From UBA993 sp964485855 (GTDB lineage Bacteria > Bacillota > Dethiobacteria > DTU022), in contig CAZAKI010000002.1 of the NCBI GenBank assembly GCA_964485855.1, positions 1 to 64,000 of the forward strand: a stretch of 64,000 nt of DNA, in the 5' to 3' direction. A program made the translations under genes and the position numbers. The notes below the pieces were generated by a model. The model made no database searches and was not told the origin of the DNA. It saw only the letters and a program-made list of their open reading frames with translations. Of this stretch, positions 34,606 through 44,023 are shown piece by piece; position 1 is the first letter of the stretch, and each line of letters starts with the position of its first letter.

Positions 34606-35541
34606 ATGAAAATTGCCGGCGATTTGACTGAGCTAATCGGCCATACCCCTCTTGTTCGCCTGGGGAAAATAGCGCAAGGCTTACCGGCAACAATTGTCGC
34701 CAAGTTAGAGTCTTTTAACCCGGGTGGCAGCATAAAAGATCGGATTAGCTTAGCGATGATTGAAGCTGCTGAAAAAAAGGGCTTACTGAGCCCGGATACG
34801 ATTATTGTTGAACCGACAAGCGGCAATACCGGGATTGGTTTGGCGATGGTCGCAGCAGTAAAAGGCTACCGCTGCATACTGGTTATGCCGGAGACAATGA
34901 GCCTGGAGCGTAGAAAATTGCTGAAAACCCTTGGGGCAGAATTGATTTTAACTCCCGGGGAGGAAGGGATGAGCGGAGCTGTCAGTCGTGCGAGACAGTT
35001 GGCAAATTCAGATCAGCGCTTTTTTATACCTTTGCAGTTTTCTAATCAGGCAAACCCAAATGTTCATTACCTGAACACTGCTGAGGAAATCTGGTCCGAT
35101 ACGGATGGTCTGATTGATATCTTTGTTGCAGGTGTGGGTACAGGGGGCACGATCACCGGTGTTTTACGGTCCCTGAAGAAAAAAAAACCATCACTGCTAG
35201 GAGTTGCGGTTGAACCCGAAGCTTCTCCGGTTTTAGCGGGGGGCAAGGCCGGCCCTCACGGAATCCAGGGTATCGGTGCCGGATTTATTCCGGAAGTGAT
35301 TGATCAGCAGGTAATCGATCAGATCCTGGCAATCCCGGATGCACTGGCTTTTAAAACAGCAAAAAAATTAATCAGAGAAGAAGGTTTACTGGTTGGGATA
35401 TCTTCGGGAGCAGCTTGTGCTGCCGCCCTGCAGCTAGCCAAAAAAAATGAAAATGAGGGCAAGTTAATCGTTGTGATCTTTCCCGATCTGGCGGAGCGCT
35501 ATATTTCAACTGCTTTATTTGATGAGGAGGAGCGGTTATGA
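34606..35541 (+). CDS. cysK: Cysteine synthase A (O-acetylserine sulfhydrylase)
   Basis: CysK makes L-cysteine from O-acetylserine and sulfide using PLP. The 311-residue length is typical. The PLP lysine is in NPGGSIKDRISLAMIEAAE, the substrate loop is PTSGNTGIGLAM, the phosphate cup is GVGTGGTITGV, and GISSGAA is near the end. Start ATG 34606 follows GGAGGT; a TTG 24 bases earlier is unlikely. The stop codon overlaps the start of the Rrf2-family regulator by four bases, so the two are translationally coupled. Confidence 0.95.
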   Translation: MKIAGDLTELIGHTPLVRLGKIAQGLPATIVAKLESFNPGGSIKDRISLAMIEAAEKKGLLSPDTIIVEPTSGNTGIGLAMVAAVKGYRCILVMPETMSLERRKLLKTLGAELILTPGEEGMSGAVSRARQLANSDQRFFIPLQFSNQANPNVHYLNTAEEIWSDTDGLIDIFVAGVGTGGTITGVLRSLKKKKPSLLGVAVEPEASPVLAGGKAGPHGIQGIGAGFIPEVIDQQVIDQILAIPDALAFKTAKKLIREEGLLVGISSGAACAAALQLAKKNENEGKLIVVIFPDLAERYISTALFDEEERL

Positions 35542-35969
35542 GACTTTCGACGAAAACCAGATATGCGGTAAGAGCTTTAATTGAGTTGGTCATGAAAGAT
35601 AGCGAAGGTCCGGTTAAGCTGAAGGATATAGCGCAGAGTCAGGAGATCTCCTTAAAATACCTGGAACAGGTGATGTTTCCTCTGCGGGTAAGTGGTTTTG
35701 TCCATACCATGAAAGGGAGTCAGGGCGGTTACCGCCTGGCTAAACCACCGGGTGAAATGACCTTGCTTACTATTGTTGAATGTATCGAAGGTCCTATTTC
35801 GCCAGTTGATTGTATTAACAATAGCGAGTTATGTGAGCGTGCTGATCATTGTGTTACCCGCGGGGCATGGATTAAACTCAAGAATGCCATCCGTGAAACG
35901 CTTGGTCAAATCAATTTAGCCGAGCTGGCTGAAAAACAAAAAGAACTAGATCAAGCAAATCAACACTGA
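35538..35969 (+). CDS. Rrf2-family regulator with IscR-type cysteines
   Basis: A 143-residue winged-helix repressor. The N-terminus RLSTKTRYAVRALIELV and the wing SQGGYRLAKPPGEMTLL are classical Rrf2 features. Three cysteines (C92, C99, C105) sit where IscR ligates its 2Fe-2S cluster, so it may sense Fe-S status. In Bacillus the cluster-less paralogue CymR forms a complex with CysK to sense cysteine; here the gene overlaps cysK, but the protein has the cluster ligands, so it combines traits of both. Probable targets are its own operon and sulfur or iron-sulfur genes. Confidence 0.88.
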   Translation: MRLSTKTRYAVRALIELVMKDSEGPVKLKDIAQSQEISLKYLEQVMFPLRVSGFVHTMKGSQGGYRLAKPPGEMTLLTIVECIEGPISPVDCINNSELCERADHCVTRGAWIKLKNAIRETLGQINLAELAEKQKELDQANQH

Positions 35970-36028
35970 ACAACTGATTCATAGCAGGGGAATGCCTGAT
36001 TAGTAATTGATAAGTGAGGTAGGTTGAA

Positions 36029-38485
36029 ATGGAAAAACTAACAATGCTAATTGATGATATGAGCTGTGCATCTTGCGCCAGGGGCCTGGAAAAGGGGCTC
36101 CAGGAAACAGTTGGGGTGTTTAGCGCAAATGTAAACTTTGCTTCGGCTAAAGCTTATATTATTTATAATCCCGATATAATCAACGTTGATCAGCTGATCG
36201 AACGGGTTGAAGATGCCGGTTTTAAAGGCCAACCTGAAATCACGGGGGAGCCAATGATCGAAGAGATTTTAAAAATTGAAGGCATGCACTGTGCTTCTTG
36301 TGCCCAGGGTTTGGAAAAGACTTTGAAAAATGCTCCCGGGGTAATCGAAGCAACAGTGAACTTTGCCTCGGAAAAAGCCCTCGTAAAATATCAGAGGGCA
36401 AAAGTAAAGCATGATGATCTGGTCGAACTGGTAAATATTGCCGGTTACGGCGTTGCAGAAGAACAGGTGGATTCAAGGAAGAATATGGCCTCCGCATCCC
36501 GGGAAGACAGGGATCAATTAACTGTAACAAAAGCAGCCAGGCGTATGTGGCTGGCTGCTGCCTTTGCCGGGGTGATTATGATCCTGATGATCGTAGACAT
36601 GTTTGTCATGCCGGTGCCCGGATATTTTCCGCTTTCTGTTTTTCTGGCCTTTCCGGCTATTTTTATTGCAGGCTGGGAAACTCACCGCGGAACCTTAATT
36701 GCCTTAAAACATTTCCGCGCCAATATGGACACCCTGGTTACCCTTGGCTCAGCACTGCCTTACTTGCTAAGTTTGCTTAATTTCTGGTTTCCTCTCACTA
36801 CCTTTGTCGAAATGGCAGCCAGTATTATGGCTCTTCACCTGGTAGGACGATTCCTGGAAGCTAAGGCCAAGGGGCGAGCTTCGCAGGCCATTAAGAAACT
36901 GTTGGCGCTGGAAGCCAAAACTGCCCGCATTATTGATCAAAATGGTGAACAGGAAATAGCAGTCGAAGCTTTGATGCCGGGAATGGTTATGATTGTCCGT
37001 CCCGGGGAAAAGATTCCCACTGACGGGGTAGTAGTCAGCGGTAGCAGCAGTGTTGACGAATCAATGGCGACAGGGGAGTCGATTCCCGTCGAAAAGACTA
37101 CAGGCAGTGAAGTGATCGGTTCAACAATTAACGGCCGGGGCGCCCTTCAGGTTAAAGCTTCCAGGGTAGGAAAAGATACCTTTCTGGCACAGGTCATCAA
37201 GATGGTGGAAGAGGCTCAGGGTTCGAAAGTGCCAATCCAGGAATTTGCCGATCGAGTTACCGGGTATTTTGTACCGGCTGTCCTCATCATCGCTTTAGGC
37301 GCATTTGTTTCCTGGCTTCTATTTTCAAGTTTCCACTTGTCGCTAGTTGAATTTTTCAGTCCACCATGGGCAAATTTACAAGCGCCCGTCTTAACTTTAG
37401 CTTTTATGGCGGCGACGGCAGTTTTAGTCATATCGTGCCCCTGTGCCCTTGGATTGGCTACACCGACCGCCTTGATGGTTGGCAGCGGTATTGGTGCGGA
37501 AAATGGGATTTTAATCCGCAGCGGTGAAGCGATTCAGACGATGAAAGATGTTAAGGCGATTGCTTTTGACAAAACCGGAACCTTGACCAGGGGCAAGCCG
37601 TTAGTTACCGATTTGGTAGTAACAAAAGGTTTCAGCGAAGAAAAAATTCTTTACTATGCAGCCAGTGTCGAATCTGTATCTGAGCATCCTCTTGGTGCCG
37701 CCCTGGTTGAAAAAGCCGGGGAAGAGAAAGTGTTCCTAGCAGAGGTGCAAAAGTTTGAGTCGCTGACCGGGCAGGGGGTAACCGGTGAAGTTGACGGTCA
37801 GTCGGTTTTGGTAGGCAGTAAGCGGCTGATGGAGGCAAATGATGTTGATTTGTCCGTCATTAGGAACCAAATGGAACAACTTGAGGCTGAAGGGAAAACC
37901 GTTATTGTCACTGCTGTAGAGGGGCGCCCGGCCGGCCTGGTAGCAATCGCCGATATCATTAAAGATGAGGCGCTCGAAGTTTTGGCAGAACTGAAAAAGT
38001 TGGGATTGGTAACAGCAATGATCACCGGGGACAACATAGTGACTGCTGAAGCGATTGCCCGGCAGATTGGGATTGACAGGGTATTGGCTGAAGTGCTGCC
38101 GAATGGTAAAGTAGACGAGATTAAAAGATTGCAGGAAGAATATGGTTTAACGGCTATGGTTGGAGATGGTATTAATGATGCACCGGCTCTGAAACAGGCT
38201 AATGTTGGCATCGCCATCGGTACGGGAACGGATATTGCCATTGAAGCTTCGGATATAACCTTGGTTCGCGGCAACCTTGAATCTGTTGTGTCCGCGATCC
38301 GCCTTTCCCGGGCTACATTCCAAAAAATTCGGCAAAATTATTTTTGGGCCTGGTTTTATAACAGTATTGCCATACCGGTGGCCTTTCTTGGTCTGCTGCA
38401 TCCGATTATCGGGGCCGGAGCGATGGCTCTAAGCTCACTTAATGTAGTCCTGAATTCTTTACGGTTGAGAAAAATCAAGCTATAA
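36029..38485 (+). CDS. copA: Copper-exporting P1B-type ATPase
   Basis: An 818-residue membrane pump that exports Cu(I) from the cytoplasm. Two N-terminal HMA domains carry CASC metal sites (C13/C16 and C88/C91). The membrane Cu motif CPC is at 470-472, the phosphorylated aspartate is D514 in DKTGTLT, and SEHPLG and GDGINDAPAL are intact. Eight membrane helices are expected. GAGGTAGG precedes the ATG. Neither CsoR nor a separate copper chaperone gene lies beside it. It ends in a clear terminator. Confidence 0.96.
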   Translation: MEKLTMLIDDMSCASCARGLEKGLQETVGVFSANVNFASAKAYIIYNPDIINVDQLIERVEDAGFKGQPEITGEPMIEEILKIEGMHCASCAQGLEKTLKNAPGVIEATVNFASEKALVKYQRAKVKHDDLVELVNIAGYGVAEEQVDSRKNMASASREDRDQLTVTKAARRMWLAAAFAGVIMILMIVDMFVMPVPGYFPLSVFLAFPAIFIAGWETHRGTLIALKHFRANMDTLVTLGSALPYLLSLLNFWFPLTTFVEMAASIMALHLVGRFLEAKAKGRASQAIKKLLALEAKTARIIDQNGEQEIAVEALMPGMVMIVRPGEKIPTDGVVVSGSSSVDESMATGESIPVEKTTGSEVIGSTINGRGALQVKASRVGKDTFLAQVIKMVEEAQGSKVPIQEFADRVTGYFVPAVLIIALGAFVSWLLFSSFHLSLVEFFSPPWANLQAPVLTLAFMAATAVLVISCPCALGLATPTALMVGSGIGAENGILIRSGEAIQTMKDVKAIAFDKTGTLTRGKPLVTDLVVTKGFSEEKILYYAASVESVSEHPLGAALVEKAGEEKVFLAEVQKFESLTGQGVTGEVDGQSVLVGSKRLMEANDVDLSVIRNQMEQLEAEGKTVIVTAVEGRPAGLVAIADIIKDEALEVLAELKKLGLVTAMITGDNIVTAEAIARQIGIDRVLAEVLPNGKVDEIKRLQEEYGLTAMVGDGINDAPALKQANVGIAIGTGTDIAIEASDITLVRGNLESVVSAIRLSRATFQKIRQNYFWAWFYNSIAIPVAFLGLLHPIIGAGAMALSSLNVVLNSLRLRKIKL

Positions 38486-38539
38486 AGTGCACATCTATCT
38501 TTACCCGGTTCATTGTTTAGGTTATTAATAGTTCTTTTT

Positions 38540-38587
38540 AGGCGGCTTTCTCTCCCCAATTATCGAGGGTAGGGTAGCCGCCTTTTT
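38540..38587 (+). terminator. Terminator of copA
   Basis: AGGCGGCT and AGCCGCCT form an 8-base-pair stem with a 28-base loop, followed by TTTTT, about 55 bases after the copA stop. Confidence 0.75.
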
Positions 38588-38669
38588 AGATAAAATTTAC
38601 CAGATAAAAAGGTTTATTAAATAGATTTGTCGTATTTTTTATGAAGAAAATAAGCGGGAGGAAAAACAA

Positions 38670-39209
38670 ATGAAAGTGATCGTTGCAGGAGTAACCATTG
38701 AAATTGCAACAGGTGATATTGCTAATCAGAAAGATATGGAAGCGGTGGTAAATGCCGCCAATGCCCAGCTGAGAACCGGTGGCGGTGTTGCCGGCGCCCT
38801 GCACCGGGCGGCGGGACCGGGATTGGAAGAAGAGTGCCGGCCAATGGCTCCAATCAAGCCCGGTGAAGCGGTGATTACCGGAGGACATAATCTGCCGAAC
38901 CACTATGTTATTCATTGTCTCGGTCCAGTTTATGGTGTTGACAGACCCGAGGAGCAGCTACTAGCTGACTGTTATCGTAATGCTTTGCATCTGGCAGAAG
39001 AACGGAGGATTAAATCGGTTGGTTTTCCCTCAATTTCTACCGGAGCCTTCGGTTATCCAATGCAGGCCGCTGCTGAGGTCGCTTTGAAGACAATTCGGGA
39101 TATGGTGGTTAAACTAGCGGAAGTGAAGATCATTCGCTTTGTGTTGCATGATCAATCGGCTTTTGCCGTTCATGCGGATGTGCTCAGAACTGTTTTTGAA
39201 ACCAGCTAA
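38670..39209 (+). CDS. Macro-domain protein (ADP-ribose binding/hydrolysing)
   Basis: A 179-residue stand-alone macro domain. The ligand loops VVNAANAQLRTGGGVAGALH and GFPSISTGAFGYP are those of the MacroD/YmdB group, which hydrolyse O-acetyl-ADP-ribose or remove ADP-ribose from proteins; a conserved Asn and the Gly-rich loop are present. Start ATG 38670 has GGGAGG nine bases upstream. It lies only 26 bases before gatC, so it is probably the first gene of the divergent gatCAB operon, an association that is not routine. Confidence 0.9.
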   Translation: MKVIVAGVTIEIATGDIANQKDMEAVVNAANAQLRTGGGVAGALHRAAGPGLEEECRPMAPIKPGEAVITGGHNLPNHYVIHCLGPVYGVDRPEEQLLADCYRNALHLAEERRIKSVGFPSISTGAFGYPMQAAAEVALKTIRDMVVKLAEVKIIRFVLHDQSAFAVHADVLRTVFETS

Positions 39210-39235
39210 ACTATGTAGGAAGTAGGTGAATAGAG

Positions 39236-39523
39236 TTGAATGGTGAAGGGAATGAAGAACTATTAAAAGCGGCGGCAGTGATCAAGATTGAACTGAACTC
39301 GGCCGAAATGGAACAACTGAAGAAAGATTTTTCATTATACATGAAATGGTTGGAACCACTTTTAGGTTTGGACTGTAATAATTCTGATCCGCTTCTTTTT
39401 AATGATCAGGAGCTGAATGTTATGCGGCAAGATCAGGCGGAGCAAAGTAAACTTCAGGAGGTGCAGAGCTGTGCTGCAAATTTTGAAGAGGGTTATTACC
39501 TGGTTCCGCCGATTATTGAGTAA
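39236..39523 (+). CDS. gatC: Asp/Glu-tRNA amidotransferase subunit C-like protein
   Basis: A 95-residue GatC, the belt-like subunit that wraps GatA and GatB. Family features are the N-terminal helices LNSAEMEQLKKDFSLYMKWLE, NVMRQDQ (replacing LREDE) and the C-terminal FEEGYYLVPPIIE that contacts the complex. The sequence is diverged from standard GatC. Start is TTG 39236 with GTAGGTG upstream. The stop abuts the gatA leader, so the genes are tightly coupled. Confidence 0.85.
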   Translation: MNGEGNEELLKAAAVIKIELNSAEMEQLKKDFSLYMKWLEPLLGLDCNNSDPLLFNDQELNVMRQDQAEQSKLQEVQSCAANFEEGYYLVPPIIE

Positions 39524-39541
39524 TTGACAGGGAGGATAAAG

Positions 39542-41142
39542 GTGGATTTTACGACAATGAGCGCCGGACGTCTGGCTGATGCTGTCAACAAAGGTGAACT
39601 TGAGGCCCGGGATACAGTTGAAAAAATCCTGGGGAAAATTGAAGCTGTCAATAGCAAATTGAATATATTCAGCAGTATGGCTGGTGAAGATGCGCTGGAA
39701 CAGGCTATTGCTATTGATAACAAAATAAAAAACGGGATCTGCTTGCCGCTGGCCGGTGTTCCTCTGGTCATAAAAGATGATTTGATCTATAAGGCTTTGC
39801 CGACCAGCTTTGGGTCACAGCAGTTTAAAGCATTTGTTGCCCCTTTTAGTGCTGCGGTGGTAGAAAAAATGACTGCGGCGGGGGCTGTCATTATTGGTAA
39901 AACGAATACTGACAATATGGGGATTGGTTCAACTACTTTAAACTCGCCTCTCGGTCCCACTCTAAATCCCTGCAATACGGCCAGGGTCGCCGGTAGCGCA
40001 GGCGCTGCCGCTCTAAAAAGCGGCATTTGTTCTCTGGCTTTGGAAAGTGACAGCGGAGGGGCTTCAAGGCACGGGGCTTCAAACTGCGGGGTATTTGGAC
40101 TGCTCCCTTCTGCCGGGATGGTTTCTCGGCACGGATTGTCTATGCATTGCGGTTCTTTTGGCCGGGTTGGGATTGCTGCCCGGTTCATGGAAGATCTTCC
40201 TGTTGCTTTCAAAATAATCTCCGGTTATGATTCGCGGGATACTGCAACGGCTGCATTTAATAATCAGAACAAAAGCCGGGAGAAAGATGACAATATTTNN
40301 NNNNNNNNNNNNNNNNNNNNNNNNNNNNNNNNNNNNNNNNNNNNNNNNNNNNNNNNNNNNNNNNNNNNNNNNNNNNNNNNNNNNNNNNNNNNNNNNNNGC
40401 AACGGCTGCATTTAATAATCAGAACAAAAGCCGGGAGAAAGATGACAATATTTCTGCTTTAACCATTGGTTTTCCTGGGGTGGTGTTCAACCTTCTTGAT
40501 CAGACCCACCTAAATATATTTCTAAAATTGATCGAAAAAATAAAGGAAGCCGGCTTAAAAGTTACTGAAGTTGATTTAAACCATCTGCCTGAAGCCGTAA
40601 GGGCATATCAGGTCATTGCTTCTGCCGAAGCATCTTCCACTCTATCGCGTTTTGACGGAATCCGTTTTGGCACAGCGGTTGAAGCGGATGAACTGGAGGA
40701 ACTCTACTGTAAGACGAGAAGAGCTACCTTTGGCATGGAAACGATCAGGCGCAGTGTTTTCGGCACTTATTTTTTAAGCAAGGGCGGTCATGATCGCTAT
40801 TATCGCAAAGCCTTGCAGGTATGGAAAATGGTTCGGGAAGAATTTAGAAGGGGCTATGAAAAATGCGACTTACTGTTAATGCCGGCTGTAGGGATGCTTC
40901 CGCCCCTGGCAGAGGAGAGACTGTCTTTTATCGATCTATACGAAAATGATCTGTTTACTGCGCCGGTCAGCATGGTGGGCAACCCGGTTCTTACTTTACC
41001 GGCTGGAAATATCGAAGGGCTGCCGGTCGGAGTGCAATTAGTTGCCCCTTATATGAACGATCAGTTTTTACTTTCAACGGCTTTAAGATTAGATCCATTG
41101 ATGGCCACAAACCACCAGGTTTTTCCCGAAGGGGGGAAATAG
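39542..41142 (+). CDS. gatA: GatA-like amidase subunit with altered catalytic serine (interrupted by assembly duplicate)
   Basis: GatA releases ammonia from glutamine for GatB. Removing the 100 N and one copy of the flanking 55-mer (155 bases in total) restores one open frame of 481 residues, the usual GatA length. The start is GTG 39542 after GGGAGG. The catalytic lysine (K78 in PLVIKDD) is kept. The nucleophile position in the motif DTGGSIR reads DSGGASR, placing Ala174 where Ser belongs, and the cis-Ser loop GGSSGG is shortened to AGSAG. The protein is therefore predicted to be impaired or changed in glutaminase activity. The residue mapping relies on my recall of S. aureus GatA numbering (K79, S154, S178). 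Confidence 0.82.
40299..40398. other. Assembly gap (100 N) inside gatA, flanked by identical 55-mers
   Basis: Bases 40244-40298 and 40399-40453 are identical (55 bases). Collapsing one copy plus the N run shifts the right part by 155 bases and puts both halves of gatA in the same frame, strong evidence that the gap is a scaffolding artefact. Confidence 0.97.
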
Positions 41143-41143
41143 G

Positions 41144-42577
41144 ATGGAGTACGAAGTGGTCATTGGGTTGGAGGTGCATGTTGAACTACTTACCGAAAGC
41201 AAGCTGTTTTGTTCCTGTCCAAACCGTTTTGCGTCAGAACCAAATGTAAATACCTGTCCCGGATGCCTGGGGTTTCCCGGTGTTTTACCGCAATTGAATG
41301 AAGCAGCTGTGAAGAAAGCACTCAGCGCCGCCCTGGCTCTACAATGCGAGATTGCTCTGTTCAGCTACTTTGACCGGAAGAATTATTTTTATCCGGATCT
41401 ATCAAAAGGATACCAGATTTCTCAGTTTCATGTACCTATTGGCAGCAAAGGCTATCTGGATATTGAGGATGATCGGGGCGTCTCCAAGCGAGTACGGATT
41501 GGCCGGGTCCACATGGAAGAAGATGCCGGAAAGCTTATTCATGGGCCGGCTGGTGATGTTTCACTGGTTGATTATAACCGGGCCGGAGTTCCTTTAATTG
41601 AAGTGGTAACCGAACCTGACCTCCGCTCGCCCGGTGAAGCCAGGCGATACCTTGAAAAACTGAAAGGTATTTTGCAGTATGCCCGTGTTTCAGATTGCAA
41701 AATGGAAGAGGGCAGCCTGCGCTGTGATGCTAATATTTCTCTCAGACCGCTGGGTAGTAAAACTCTTGGCAGCAAGACCGAACTAAAGAATATGAACTCT
41801 TTTAAAGCGGTGGAAAAATCACTTGAATATGAGATCAAAAGACAAAAGAAAATCTTGAATAATAACCAGGAGGTAGTATCACAGACTCTGCGCTGGGAGG
41901 AGAACAGCCAGAAAACACTGGTAATGCGCGGTAAACTGCAGGCCCATGATTATCGCTGTTTTGTTGATCCAGAGTTGACGCCGATCGAGCTGACTGCGGC
42001 GGAAGTTGAAGCGGCCCGGAAGGCCCTGCCGGAAATGGCTGAGGCTAGGGCGTTACGTTTTGTTACCACCTACGATTTACCCGGGTACGATGCAGCCCTG
42101 TTAACAGTTTCACGCAGTCTGGCTGATTATTTTGAAGATTGCCTGCAGTACTACAATAACCCGAAAAAAATCAGCAACTGGATCATGGGCGAGCTGACTG
42201 CCAAATTAAATACTGCCGGTATTGAAGCGGACTGTTGTAAATTTAAGCCGCAATACATGGCCGAACTGCTTCAGCTGCTTGACGATGATTTGATCAGCGG
42301 TCATTTAGCAAAGGAAATTCTGGATCAATCTTTTCTTAACGGCAAGAGCCCCCGTCAGATCATGGATGAGGAAAATCTGACCCAAATTACCGATCAGAGT
42401 GCACTCGAAGCTATTATTCGAAGGACGATTGAAGCGCATCCCGATAGTGTCGAGAAATATCGTGATGGGAAAACAAAAGTTCTTGGATTCCTGGTCGGTC
42501 AGGTGATGAAAGAAACCACAGGCAAGGCAAACCCGAAGCTGGTCAATGAAATGCTGATTGAAATGCTTGGTAATTAG
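41144..42577 (+). CDS. gatB: Asp/Glu-tRNA amidotransferase subunit B
   Basis: GatB phosphorylates the Asp or Glu on misacylated tRNA and then amidates it using ammonia. The 477-residue protein has the cradle-domain opening VIGLEVHVELLTESKLFC with metal-ligand Glu and His, the four zinc cysteines (FCSCPN...NTCPGCLG), the ATP/kinase segment GRVHMEEDAGK and the C-terminal YqeY-like tail domain. In contrast to GatA it looks intact. It starts one base after the gatA stop, and its 3' end overlaps the convergent permease gene by four bases. Confidence 0.94.
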   Translation: MEYEVVIGLEVHVELLTESKLFCSCPNRFASEPNVNTCPGCLGFPGVLPQLNEAAVKKALSAALALQCEIALFSYFDRKNYFYPDLSKGYQISQFHVPIGSKGYLDIEDDRGVSKRVRIGRVHMEEDAGKLIHGPAGDVSLVDYNRAGVPLIEVVTEPDLRSPGEARRYLEKLKGILQYARVSDCKMEEGSLRCDANISLRPLGSKTLGSKTELKNMNSFKAVEKSLEYEIKRQKKILNNNQEVVSQTLRWEENSQKTLVMRGKLQAHDYRCFVDPELTPIELTAAEVEAARKALPEMAEARALRFVTTYDLPGYDAALLTVSRSLADYFEDCLQYYNNPKKISNWIMGELTAKLNTAGIEADCCKFKPQYMAELLQLLDDDLISGHLAKEILDQSFLNGKSPRQIMDEENLTQITDQSALEAIIRRTIEAHPDSVEKYRDGKTKVLGFLVGQVMKETTGKANPKLVNEMLIEMLGN

Positions 42578-43296
42578 GCGGATAGCTTATGGTTGAAACT
42601 GCGGTACATTACAATATTAAGGACAATGCTGTAGAGAAGACCGATCCAAAAATAAGTGTTTAAAGTCAGTAGCATATTTGCCTCGCTACGGACCAGAGTG
42701 CTGATGATTTTGCCAGGCCAAAAAGCCGGTATAAAAGCGAAAAACAGTTCCTTGGCATCGGTGAAATAAAGAGAAATAACCGGTAACAGGATGATTATGC
42801 CGGTTAATTTCATGATTGCGAAGCCTTCAATCTTGTTAGTGGCAAAAAGATTAATCAGCAAGCCGGTTAAGGGAGCGCTAAACGCAGCCAGAAATGAGAT
42901 AAGGATCATATTGTTTTCATTTAGGGGTCCGATTTGCACAAACCACATAACAAAGAAACAAGCGGTAAAAGATAGGCAGTAAACCAAAGCAAGCCTGAAT
43001 AACAGGTAACTGTTTAAGTTGAGTGGTGTAATTCTGATCGAGTTGAAGATGTGATCATCCCGATCATCAAGGATAGAAAATCCGATCAGAGCGCCATAAA
43101 CCATCGGCATCATCAGGGTCAGGGCGGCAATGATGTAATCAGCATTATTTTCAATACTGAAGCCGGCATTTTCAGCGATTGACGGCAAGCCATAACGACC
43201 GACTAGTCCAAAAATGACCGGGTAAAAAAGCATGAAGCGAGTCATTGGGTCGCGCATCCATTTTTTTAGTTCACCGCTGATGAAAGTGAAGTACAT
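42574..43296 (-). CDS. ABC-2 type transporter permease
   Basis: A 240-residue integral membrane protein with about six membrane segments, opening with the amphipathic helix YFTFISGELKKWMRDP and followed by DDRDDHIFNSIRITPL, the cytoplasmic loop typical of ABC-2 exporters. Start ATG 43296 follows AAGGAGGA. It is the last gene of an exporter set (ATPase 44016-44870, permeases 43298-44023 and this one). The exported compound is unknown; such three-gene sets often export drugs, peptides or lipids. Confidence 0.82.
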   Translation of the reverse strand: MYFTFISGELKKWMRDPMTRFMLFYPVIFGLVGRYGLPSIAENAGFSIENNADYIIAALTLMMPMVYGALIGFSILDDRDDHIFNSIRITPLNLNSYLLFRLALVYCLSFTACFFVMWFVQIGPLNENNMILISFLAAFSAPLTGLLINLFATNKIEGFAIMKLTGIIILLPVISLYFTDAKELFFAFIPAFWPGKIISTLVRSEANMLLTLNTYFWIGLLYSIVLNIVMYRSFNHKLSA

Positions 43297-43297
43297 T

Positions 43298-44023
43298 TTA
43301 AATTCCTCCTTCTCTGGCAGCGAATGAATCAAACTGCTTAAGGGTAAAAACAAACAAGATAATGGAACCAATCACTAAATAGATCAGGGCGTATATCAGG
43401 TCTTCACCACCAGTTGTTCCGCTAGAGGCATAGAGTAATGTAAGCGCTGCCTTTGTGGGAGCAATGTAGAGCAATTTCCCAATCAAGTCATTTTGTACTA
43501 TTTTAAGATGTTCGAAGAGGGTTGGCAGCATAAATACCAGCAAATAGACGAACATGTTCATCAAGAGGGTAGTAAAGTCTTTCGAATAATATGAAAGAAT
43601 GAACCCGATCAGGGAATGAAAAAGGGCAATTAGGATTACTGAACCAAGTAGACTAAAAAAATTCAGGGTTATTGATCTAAAAAGTGCGGCATAGCTGTAG
43701 AGGAGGACCAGGGTAATTATACTGGCAAAAATGGTTACTACAATCTTGGCAAAAAGATAATCTGTTTTGTTGATCGGTGATACCATGATTGCTCTCAGGC
43801 TGCCTTCTTGCTTTTCAAAAAATATTGTTACCCCGACCATCAGGATTGCCATCGATGTTGTATCAATAAAAAGAAGCAGGGGAAAGATTAAAGAGATATC
43901 TTTAATTTCGGTTAAATAGAGGACTCCAATCCAGATTAGGGCAACCACGATACTGGCAGCGGCAATGTTGTATTCAATCATCCTTTTTAATTCACCAAGA
44001 ACTAAGATCATGAAATTAGGCAT
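43298..44023 (-). CDS. ABC-2 type transporter permease
   Basis: A 241-residue membrane protein with six predicted helices and the ABC-2 loop FFEKQEGSLRAIMVSPI. It overlaps the ATPase gene by eight bases and ends one base before the start of the next permease, so the three genes are translationally coupled. Together with the other permease it would form the heterodimeric membrane part of the exporter. Confidence 0.83.
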   Translation of the reverse strand: MPNFMILVLGELKRMIEYNIAAASIVVALIWIGVLYLTEIKDISLIFPLLLFIDTTSMAILMVGVTIFFEKQEGSLRAIMVSPINKTDYLFAKIVVTIFASIITLVLLYSYAALFRSITLNFFSLLGSVILIALFHSLIGFILSYYSKDFTTLLMNMFVYLLVFMLPTLFEHLKIVQNDLIGKLLYIAPTKAALTLLYASSGTTGGEDLIYALIYLVIGSIILFVFTLKQFDSFAAREGGI

